Source: Phoronis ovalis (taxonomy: Eukaryota; Phoronida; Phoronidae). Taken from it: 13,779 bases of DNA. Both the position numbers and the translations under genes were made by a program. Positions 1 through 8,500 of this stretch are shown here, in pieces; position 1 is the first letter of the stretch, and each line of letters starts with the position of its first letter. The stretch covers positions 1 through 13,779 of the forward strand of contig JAOXYB010036140.1 in NCBI GenBank assembly GCA_028565635.1, in the 5' to 3' direction. The notes beneath the pieces are model-generated. The model was not told where the DNA came from and made no database searches. It saw only the letters and a list, made by a program, of their open reading frames with translations.

Positions 1-569
1 AAAACATGTAAAAGTCAACATTATGAATAACATGATTTATTCAGATCAATCTTTAAGACAATGGTTGAAACACTTTGGAATGTTGAACAGTAAAGCACGT
101 AAACTGTTAGGACAACCAGGCAATGAACATGAACACATATATAGGAGTAATTATGCCCAATCTTAATCGTTTTAAAGCAAACATTTTGTCGTTTTACACC
201 AAACACTTACCAAAGTTCATCTCATGACAAAAATTGTAATGAATAATTATAATTTAAAAATCATACAGTTTTATTTCTAGAAAAATTATGAACAACATGT
301 TAATTTAACAAAATATGACACTGCTTACTTGAGCAATGATAAATCTACAAAACTTCACATACCATATACTGAGTCATTCTGACTTCTGATCTCTGTTATA
401 CCTGAACTGAAGCACAATAATTACATCACAAATAGTCTAGCACCCCCATCGGCTTTAATGTACTCCTAGATGAACAACCTATAAAACTAATTCTAGGGAG
501 TCCTAATTTAAGTCACCAAAGCACAGTCGGTGTAATTAACAGGACAAAATGATGGATAATGAAGCTCAC
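1..569. other. Intron of GATD3 (start of intron 5)
   Basis: The donor GT at 569-568 opens an intron (minus strand) that runs off the left edge. I read all frames of 1-569 for the expected continuation of the ES1 protein after KPIG and found none, so the remaining exons must lie outside. The short open frame at 21-206 (minus) has no family signature. Confidence 0.7.
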
Positions 570-2465
570 CCAATTGGCTTTTTGTCACTGTGAAATTCTT
601 TTAGAACTCTTTCCACATCATTATTAACTTTCATCTTTGTGCCATCTACTGCAAATGTGGAGCTACAAGAAAGTTCTTGTTAAAAAAAATAACAAGCCAG
701 TTTAGTTTCTTCAGTTCCTTTTGAATTTAAAATGGCAATTATATTAACTGTTTGTCAACTGCATCAGTAGTCTGGCTACATAAAGATACTAAAGTTCACT
801 TACAGATTTTTGGCGGCACCAAATCCCCCTGGGAATACTACAGCATCAAAATTTGAAGACGTTAAGTTCACCAGACTGTCAATTTTTCCACGTGCAATCC
901 TTGCCGATTCTACCAAAACATTTCTGTAACAAAGCAGTATTACAAATAAATTCACATAATTTGAATTTTACATAAAAATCACATATGCAAAGTGTATCTG
1001 GAGAAAACTTGTTTAAACAGTCGATGGAGAAGAGTACACTATAAAAAAATATTAGTACTTGTGCAAGATTTAGGAGCAAAATATTTATGCTGGAATATTA
1101 GCTAATGATGTTTAAACTGGGGTCTGGATTAAATAAGGAACACATTTTCAACGAATCAAAAATATATTAATAGTAAGTCTAAAATTTAGATATTTTCAGT
1201 TTTTTGTTAAATGCATTATGTTCTACGTTTTTTGAGAATATATTTTTATCTCAATCCGAAATGCCTATTTCTCTACAGACCATTTAGTCTACTTATTAAT
1301 CATCCGATACAATTACGAGTTTAAAACTTGTTTAGACATTTTTAGACTTTTGTAATTTTGCAGGATATATAGTCTGTGATAGACACTAATTTATTGTTTG
1401 AAACAAATGAATCATAGGATACAATGCCTAGATGGTTCCATAGGTTCTCCTTTTGTGTGATCAACAACATGCATTTGATCAATATTTGGTGCAAATATAG
1501 AAACTTCTGCTCCTGCTCTGCTTAGATGGACCAAGCATCTAAAAAAAAAACCGATTGAAGAAACATCACAGATGTTATTTATTACTTAAATTTGACAGAT
1601 TAATATATTGCATAAACTGATGTTATCAAAGCAGAAACCAGTTTGACAATGTGGCAATGTACAATAACCTATGCTACTGTGGTGACTCCTGGTGGATGAT
1701 GGTGTAAATCATGAAAAAAATTTACCAGTCAAACAAGTTAAACATTTCTACTATTTACAGCTTTCCTCACATATCATCAGATGTCAATGTCACTTAAAGA
1801 CCATATTGCAAGATCTGGCAAGAGAAAATGATGAAAACAACTCTGCCCTGTTTCCTGCATTTCAGATTTTTGCGAACAATTGGGGCCAGGAATTGAATAT
1901 AAATTAGAAAACAAAATCTGCAGTTTACAAGTATAATAACTGAACAAATAATTGGCAAAAATAAGCATTTTAACTTAAAATATATTAGACCACAGTGGGG
2001 GAATCCAAACAACAGAGAAACAGTGGCACATTAACAAATTCTTCATGTTTAAAGTGAATTCAAGTTTGTCACAAAAGTCATATTAATTAATTTTCTGGAG
2101 TATGCTCTATTCCAAAAAGAAAAATACTTACGCGGAAGCTTCATGCACTTCACTACCATCATAAACTCCACAACCAGAAAGAACCTACAAAGTATTAATA
2201 ATACTAATATAGTTTTTAAATTTGCAATCTGATTGAAATCGGAGCAATATAATTATAATATAGTATATACTAATGCCAATGTATCAAATGTCATGCGGCA
2301 CATGTCATGTCATAATGCCAGTGCAGTAGTACTGTAGATTTAATAATCACTGCTTACAACTGCAACTTTAGCACTCATCGCTCCACCGGTATGTATGCCT
2401 TCCTTAACAACGTATTTACTCAGTGGTAGCGTTATCTGTCGAAGCATAAATCCAGCTGAAAGCAT
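570..2465 (-). CDS. gatd3: GATD3 / ES1-family mitochondrial glutamine amidotransferase-like protein, 5' part (exons 1-5; 3' end off the left edge)
   Basis: Five exons join in frame on the minus strand: 2465-2358, 2184-2132, 1538-1428, 923-804 and 662-570 (485 nt, 161 codons plus 2 nt). The protein reads [20 protein letters not shown], then [51 protein letters not shown] and [16 protein letters not shown], the characteristic order of the ES1/ElbB branch of the DJ-1/PfpI class I GATase superfamily. The first about 30 residues (start [14 protein letters not shown]) are basic and amphipathic, as expected of a mitochondrial presequence; the ATG at 2465 is the first in frame after an upstream stop. 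The family is about 270 aa, so roughly 100 C-terminal residues, including the CIAP-type segment after KPIG, lie left of the window. Introns 1, 2 and 4 have GT donors; intron 3 appears to use GC (donor 1427-1426). Family function is thought to be deglycase-like or metabolite repair; this is not proven from sequence. Confidence 0.93.
924..1427 (-). other. GATD3 intron 3, apparent GC-AG intron
   Basis: The acceptor is TTACAG just before position 923. Exon 3 ends CCATCTAG and is followed by GCATTG. Protein homology (PSR followed by NVLVESAR) fixes the junction at this AG|GC. The nearest GT (1422-1421) would join into a TAA stop. The open frame at 879-1079 is exon 4 running into this intron, not a separate gene. 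Confidence 0.7.
1539..2131 (-). other. GATD3 intron 2
   Basis: The donor is CGC|GTAAGT at 2131 and the acceptor is a T10 tract followed by AG at 1540-1539. The intron is 593 nt and AT-rich. Short open frames on both strands here (1692-1907 plus, 1777-2012 minus) show no domain or splice support. Confidence 0.7.
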
Positions 2466-2580
2466 TGTTGAACGCACTTTGAACAGTCTGATCAGGTCCC
2501 CGCCGGACACTCTTGCAGGAACAGGAAGTTGCTCGTGCGCATTTGCATTTGTAAGGGAAATCTCTCTGACGTCATTGGGG
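2466..2580 (-). promoter_or_regulatory. GATD3 proximal promoter / 5' UTR
   Basis: The 115 bp above the GATD3 ATG are GC-richer than their surroundings. They contain a perfect palindromic CRE (TGACGTCA, 2567-2574) abutting a CCAAT box (ATTGG on plus, 2574-2578), a perfect POU octamer (ATTTGCAT, 2541-2548) and an ETS-type site (CAGGAAGT, 2522-2529). Their density right upstream of the start fits a TATA-less housekeeping promoter. The motifs are seen; their use is inferred. Confidence 0.5.
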
Positions 2581-2584
2581 ATTC

Positions 2585-2819
2585 CTACTTTAAATATGGC
2601 GCGAAATCAGTCTCTACTAGATTAATTGTTCGCAACAGATTGTAAATAGTTTCCTCTGTTGGTAAGTATTCCTCAACCATATTAACCGTTAAAACGGCTC
2701 TGTAATGTCTTCTCTGCAAATTGTATTTTCCTATAGTAAGAGCTAACTCTCCATGACTAACACCAGGCTGTGCGAGTAACTTCAACTCCTCGAAATGTTT
2801 ATATGCCTGGTTATTTGAC
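2585..2819 (-). CDS. PPR/TPR-like helical repeat fragment, probable terminal or internal exon
   Basis: An open frame on the minus strand ends in TAG at 2587-2585. From an AG acceptor candidate at 2808-2807 it encodes about 73 residues beginning AYKHFEELKLLAQPGVSHGE and ending VETDFAPYLK. The 35-residue stretch LALTIGKYNLQRRHYRAVLT to TIYNLLRTI has the helix-turn-helix spacing of a pentatricopeptide repeat (hydrophobics at helix-A positions, basic turn, then PTEETIYNLL). I do not recognise the family. Upstream the frame runs into low-complexity repeat DNA, so the rest of the gene would have to be joined by splicing from further right. A GT immediately before the stop (AAA|GTAGGA) could be a donor, in which case this is an internal exon. 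It lies only 119 nt above the GATD3 ATG with no AATAAA between. It could also be a decayed exon. Confidence 0.4.
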
Positions 2820-2866
2820 AATTTTAAAATACTAAATACACACGGGGGTGGTGTTTTTTTCCAAAT

Positions 2867-3090
2867 TTTTTTTTTATCATGGGGATGTATTATATATATT
2901 TCCAATAAATAAGTAATTACCAAATGGTGTATTTCTTGAATTTTTTTCCGTTGATATCGTCGATCATGGTGTGCACTTTTTTACCATGGGTATACTTTTT
3001 GAGAATTTGTTTACCATGGGAGATATGCTTTTCGCAAATAAGTTTTTACCATGTAGTATATTTTTGGAAGCAACTTTTACCATGTGATAG
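2867..3090. repeat. Degenerate 30-35 bp tandem repeats around ACCATGG
   Basis: On the plus strand, four units begin with T(3-6)ACCATG at about 2980, 3011, 3046 and 3077. Each is followed by TA-rich sequence and a T-run (for example TTTACCATGGGTATACTTTT). More decayed relatives with ATCATGG occur near 2876 and 2963. Spacing is about 31-35 bp. Read on minus, the same units give a 39-codon open frame (3083-2964) with repeated MVK/HGK-x-FxKSIxP blocks, but unit lengths are not multiples of three, so coding is doubtful. This looks like an old satellite or mobile-element remnant. Confidence 0.6.
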
Positions 3091-3181
3091 GGGTGCTTAA
3101 TCTAGGACCTCACACCCCACCAACTGAAGTTTTTTATCAAATGCCCGTCCCCCGATTAATTTTGAGGAATGGTAATAATAT

Positions 3182-3365
3182 ACTTGAAATTAAACGAGCT
3201 CCAAAGATACTTTTGTTATCTCATGAATGATCGTGTAGAAAAGAAAATATTCAGGAAATAAAAACTTGCGATCCCTTGTTTTGATCGATTGAACTTGAAA
3301 TTAAATGAGCTCTAAAGATGCTTTTGCCATCTTATGATCCGTGTAGAAAAGAAAAGAATCAGGAA
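3182..3365. repeat. Imperfect direct repeat, about 75 bp unit, 111 bp period
   Basis: Copy 1 (3182-3257) and copy 2 (3293-3365) both start ACTTGAAATTAAA and share GAGCTC/T, AAAGAT, CTTTTG, GTGTAGAAAAGAAAA and TCAGGAA in the same order, with scattered substitutions and small gaps. They lie in the gene-free region between the GATD3 side and POMK. No terminal inverted repeats or target-site duplication were recognised. Confidence 0.7.
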
Positions 3366-3549
3366 TATAATCACGAGAGCCCGGGCCAGCAACAACGACC
3401 ACTGTAACGAACCTTGATAGTGCTTTATAGCTTGAAATAATTAAGGGGATTTTCATTACCTCAAAAGACCCTTTGCATATGTTACTAGACTTGCTTATGA
3501 AATGAACATAGTTTTTGAAAATACCTACATGTCTTATTTTCAGTGTGTA

Positions 3550-5024
3550 ATGCCTTCTGTATCAAGATGTTTCCTCCTAGTTATAATACCTATCCTGACA
3601 TCTTACATTGCATGGTGGACATTCAATGAGATATTTCCTGAATTACACGTTGAACAACTTTGCTGGAAAGACTTGTACAGTGGAGAACGCAACATCTGCC
3701 GTCCAAAATGTAACCATGGTTACTTCAGCTTGCCTGGAATGTACGAGTGTCATCCATGGTTGAGATGTCAGGATATGAATGATGTAAAGATTACACAGGA
3801 AATAGTTGGTACTGGTGCTGTTAAAGTGGTAATTAAGTTCTGCAAATCATAGCTATTCCATTGGCATTTCTACTGCAACTTACTCTGCTGCAGTTGTCAT
3901 TTATTATCTCAGGCACCAATGTTTCAGTAATCTAACAGTTTATTTTGGTAGTGTAGGACAGTTCACATTCTTGCATCTCACAGGGCATGACATAATGGAT
4001 AGGAATATATTAACGTGTAAAAAGGTTGGGCTTGGTAGGCAGCCGTTGGTCAGTCTTTAGTGATCAAATGGTGAAATTTCCTCAAGCTAAAGGTATAAAT
4101 GTGTCTTAAAATATTACAATTAACAGTGCTAGGATTCTCTATTTAATATTAAGTTTTACATGATAGGTCATTTATTTCTTTATTTTTAATCTGAATGGAT
4201 TATTAACAAACCATATCTAGAAATGAAACTTTATCCTCACACTTATTATCTCTTTTTGCTTTCAGGCACATTTAGCAAAATGGAAAGATCATACAGTGAT
4301 TCGTAGCAATATGTTGTCTCCAGCTTATCATCAAGATTTTCATCATGGACTTGGGATGTTAGCAGGATACCAACCACATCCAAGATTTGTGCAACTTATT
4401 GGTTTCTGTCATCATAGTATTGTAACCGAATATTATCATTTTAAATCAGCAAATTATCTGAATGAAATATTAGCCCAAGATAGATATAAGAAGTATAACA
4501 CTCTTCGGACACGATTTCAGTTGTGTTTAGATTATACTGAAATTTTGAGTCATTTGCATCACGGTCCGTTAGGAACTCGGGTAATGTGTGATTCAAATTC
4601 ATTAGAAAAAACATTAGATCAGTATTTGTTTACAGATGATCTCAGATTAATTGTAAATGATTTGGACGCATTACCAAAAGTGAGCGAATGTACTAATATA
4701 AAATGTGGGCATCGAGAAATATTTGGTGAATTCGTAGCACCGGAACAACTATGGCCGCACGAGGATAAAGTCTTCATGGATTCCTTAATGCCTGGTTATA
4801 ATGAGAAAACAGATATATGGAAAGTTCCCGATGTTTGTGATTTTTTGTTGGGTGAATATCCAGAGACACAGTCAATAAAGTTTCATTTGTTTCAAATTCA
4901 TCAGGAGTGTAAAAATATTCAACCAGAATTGAGACCAACTGCTTTACAAATTTCTGAAACCTATCATTCCATTTGGCATGAATTTAAGTTGCAAAATAAT
5001 ACTGAAATATTAACACGTAGATAA
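3550..5024 (+). CDS. pomk: Protein O-mannose kinase (POMK/SGK196), complete, two coding exons
   Basis: Exons 3550-3828 and 4266-5024 join phase 0 (GTG|GTAATT ... TTTCAG|GCA) to encode 345 aa, close to the roughly 350 aa of vertebrate POMK. In order there is a short N-terminus, a signal-anchor membrane helix (about residues 7-23), a Cys-rich luminal stem (CRPKCNHGYF, ECHPWLRC), a glycine-loop equivalent GTGAVKV split by the intron, LAKWKDH, FVQLIGFC, IVTEYYHF, LHHGPLGTRVMCDSN (catalytic Asp about 202), IVNDLDALP (the DFG-equivalent Asp), IKCGHREIFGEFVAPEQLWP and EKTDIWKVPDV. The atypical catalytic loop is diagnostic of POMK, which phosphorylates C6 of mannose on the core M3 glycan of alpha-dystroglycan in the ER lumen. 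The start is placed at 3550 because a good acceptor (CTTATTTTCAG, AG 3542-3543) sits 6 nt upstream, implying a 5' UTR intron. An in-frame ATG at 3502 would lie in that intron. Confidence 0.95.
3829..4265 (+). other. POMK coding intron
   Basis: This is a 437-nt intron with donor GTAATT and acceptor CTTTCAG. No other feature was seen. Confidence 0.85.
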
Positions 5025-5027
5025 ATT

Positions 5028-5105
5028 AATAAATATTTTCTTATATAACAAATGATTTGTATTGTTTGCCACAATGACCAAAGACAAATACCATGGAACA
5101 ATAAA
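5028..5105 (+). terminator. POMK polyadenylation signals
   Basis: AATAAA occurs at 5028-5033, only 4 nt after the stop, and again at 5100-5105. The second gives a more usual 3' UTR length. No other signal precedes the convergent RNF4 gene. Confidence 0.45.
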
Positions 5106-5164
5106 CACAGTTTGCAAAATAACATTTGATTCAAATGCTATTACACTTTTCCAAACTTTCAGCC

Positions 5165-5170
5165 TTTATT
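5165..5170 (-). terminator. RNF4 polyadenylation signal candidate
   Basis: TTTATT on plus (AATAAA on minus) lies 360 nt after the RNF4 stop. It is about 60 bp from the second POMK signal, so the two 3' ends meet tail-to-tail. Confidence 0.45.
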
Positions 5171-5529
5171 TGTGCAAAAAAAAAACACTAACAGACAAAA
5201 AATGACAAACTTGTAGAGAAAACGAGAAAATAAAATCAAATGCAAATACAATGTTGGTTCTGGGAGCATAATCCATTAACATAGATATATCTGTCCTTAA
5301 GACAAGTATATTTAACAGATAAAGAGTCTGCAAATGCTTTGCATTTTATGTTACTATGGTACCAACATCAATTTTATATTTTTAAAAAATAACTGCTTGT
5401 CAGTTCTGAAACTCAATTTTCTTCATCCTCAAACTGCCAGCAATGATAACTATAAATCCACAAGTCCAACACAGATCAATTGCAACATGCCAGTAACAGT
5501 ATATAATTATGCAATAAATACCAGGTCTC

Positions 5530-8500
5530 TTAAATAAAAATTTGATGAACCTGTTTATTTGTCAATTTCTTCCTGCAAGATGGGCATCTTTTCTGTGTTT
5601 GAATAGCACTTTTAATACAAACGTTGCAAAATATATGTCCACAAACTGTTGAATGTATTTGTCTTCCGGTATTTTTAATCTGCAAAAATATATAAAGTTT
5701 TAACTTCTTAGAATTTATACAGAAACAAATTTAGGTACACTAGACAGTCCTATAACTAAGTAAATCTAGGGGAGGGTGGTAGTTACCAACATTTTTGGTA
5801 GAGTTGTGTGACCATGGCATAAAACATGATCTGGTTTATAGTCAGGAAACATAAGCATCCGATAAATGTTTACCTACTTCTTAAATCATCGGAGCGTGAT
5901 GAGGCACCCATTAAGGGAATTCACACTTGTAAACAACAGGTCCAGGAACATAATTCAGAGGCAGTGATTATAAGCTTCTGTATGTAAGACTTAATGAGAT
6001 ACTGTTCTCATCGCAAGGAAATTAACTAGTCAAAATTTTTGAAATAACAAGCTATAAAAACTTGAAGTTTGGTGTTTTTTCATATTTCTTGACAGCACTT
6101 TTGTGTAAATGCCCCTTGTGGGTTCCTCATCATGCTCAGATGATTCATAAAGTAAGGTAACATTTATCGGATGCTCATGTTTCCCCGACTATAATATTAA
6201 CTTTTACCGATATTTAAGTAGAAGTTTGGCTTTCCATTAATAGAACATATTAGTATGATGTAATACACATATTAGTATGATGTAATACACACTGTTCTCT
6301 CCTCATCTAGGCATATAGGACATTGTATTGAGCGTCGTTTTGGTGATGGTCCAGCGTCTGCAGGGTTGTACTGTGATGTTGAGCAGCTGCAAGTTAAGAA
6401 AAACAGATAATACAGAACAATAAACTGTCAAAGCAAAAATCTAAACTAATAAAAAAGAAATATATGCACTACTGCCAAAGTATTTCTAGTATTCTTGTGT
6501 TTGGTCTTTCACAGACATCAAAACCTAAGTGATGATAACAGCTATATTCCATTTCAGGTGAGGGAAATGTTGATTGGGACCTGCCTTCTTCCCCTCTCGG
6601 ACAACTGAAAGCATAACAATTGTAAACAGAATTTTAACTTCCTGTATTTCCATAGTTCAATAAGCCAATTTACATTATCATACAAAAAACAAAGAGTTTC
6701 GGAAACAATTCATGCAGACGAGCTATGCACCAAGCAGTCTTGGAATAATACAAGAGCATCAGTTTCAAATTCAAGGACTTTTCAAAATGATTTCATTCGC
6801 AACGGCATGAATGGCATAGGAGGGTCAGTAGGCATGCATTGCCATATTTCAAAAAATATTTAACGTTTTCCTACTATTTTGAAGGAATACTATGTAAGCT
6901 TCTACAGAATTTGATCCAACAAATGATTTTGGTCATGGGAATTGATTTTCAAGGACTTTAAAGTTTTCAAGGCAATCTAGATTCAATGACTTTTCCCGAC
7001 AACTTGACTAATTCAGGCACTTTTCAAGTCTGTTTTAACCATGTATAACATATCCTACCCACTTGTTGAGTAGTTGTAGTTGTTCCCATGAAGCCAAAAC
7101 AAGTTTCAGTTAGAACTTATTTTAGATTTACCTATTACTTCCTAATGTTGGTTGAGGTATATCAAAAGGTATGACAGGGAGTTCCCCATCATCACTGTTA
7201 CTTTCATTCGCTGAGTTTTCACCAGTTTCTGCATTTTCAGCATTTACAGCTACACGACGTCTTCGCCTTCTACCCCTGCGTCTACGCCGAGGAGGATCAA
7301 TGGCTTCGATGAGCTATAATAAAGTTCACTCTAAATATTGTTCATAGCTTATATTTAGTATGAGTGACTCTAATGCCACTAGTGTATGTTAATTCCCCTC
7401 TGGCTTCCACTCTTTCTGAGCATCATAAGCTATCCTAGCATTATCCTATCTGTGGATTTGTCCATGTTAACTGAACTATTAAATAGTTAAATAATTGGAT
7501 ACCTAGATATGGGACACAATTTCATGGACAAGCACAAGCTATGCTGGTGTATAAACTTCCAATGATTAACAAGGTATATGTTAGAAATCATTATGATATT
7601 TATAAGAGTAAGTACGTATTTATAAGAATGAATCAACAATTTCTCAACTTTTGTGCCGAACAAATTCGGGAATATTAGTACTGACAGTGCACTTGGTTTA
7701 AATGTGAAAAAGTTAGTAATCTTCTTGAGGCTAAATCACAAATTTTTTACAGAGCATTGCATGTAAATTTGTATGCATTTGTATTTTTCTGGATATTTCA
7801 GTAACTAGTAAGAAAGTATCTCTGTTAAAAAATAGGTTCAAAATAGCAGTTCTGTGTACATATAGGACGCCTGGAAGTACCTAGTACTACAGGACTGTTG
7901 TTGACTAGAGGTGGCAGTGTAGCTGTACATGACAGATCAACAACAACAATAATAATAATAACAACAACAAATCTATCACTATGGGGTTGTTGATTCGAGA
8001 TAATACGGTGGCTATAGGTGACAAGAGATCTACAACAATTTTTAAGTAACAAAAACAACAAATAGATACTTGCCACTACAGGGGTGTCATTGACTAGAGA
8101 GGGTACTGTAGCTGAAGGTGATGTGAGATCAATGAATGCAGGCAAATCTGGCATATCATCAGCAGTCAGATCAATGCATGTAGGTTGTCTCGCTGCAATA
8201 AACAATAACACCAATGATTTCACTGTAAATTCTCAATTTCGCTCTTATTGCATATTGAGACAAAACAGGATCAATATGTGTAGGCTATTCATATATTCTG
8301 TGAAAACAATATTTAAAATGCTTGCCAGAATGTTATGGGCTTAGTGCCTTCTTATAGCCCACACAACCTTGTTTTAATGCTAATTACATGACCCTACTAT
8401 GGCAGCTGTAGGGGCACAGGTTTTTCCTATCTCAGACTGGTGATACTTTGACTATACTTTCTGCTTACACAATAAGGGGTATACATGGGTAAAAATCGAC

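Larger units (their letters stand above)
5680..6292 (-). other. RNF4 last intron (splits the RING domain), with inserted repeats
   Basis: The donor is ACA|GTGTGT at 6292 and the acceptor TTTTTGCAG ends at 5680. The reading frame and the 18-residue spacing between CPIC and CGH, identical to vertebrate RNF4, fix both ends. The intron holds the fold-back element and 22-bp duplication listed separately. Confidence 0.85.
6387..7131 (-). other. RNF4 intron 4
   Basis: The donor is AG|GTAAAT at 7131 and the acceptor AACTTGCAG ends at 6387. It contains a possible 24-nt micro-exon (6579-6602) and degenerate TTCAAGGACTTT repeats (6770-7031). Confidence 0.75.

Noticed and set aside
1692-2012. Short open frames on both strands within GATD3 intron 2
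   Set aside because: They lie wholly in an intron bounded by confirmed exons, AT-rich composition, no recognisable protein.
3502-3549. ATG at 3502 as the POMK start
   Set aside because: A strong acceptor (AG at 3542-3543) lies between it and the ATG at 3550, and the 3550 start gives the usual N-terminal signal anchor and family length.
5334-5537. 67-codon plus-strand open frame
   Set aside because: Antisense to the RNF4 3' UTR and stop; no domain or splice support.
8084-8344. 86-codon plus-strand open frame
   Set aside because: It is antisense to RNF4 exon 3 and the adjacent intron; the minus strand carries clear SIM coding and splice sites.
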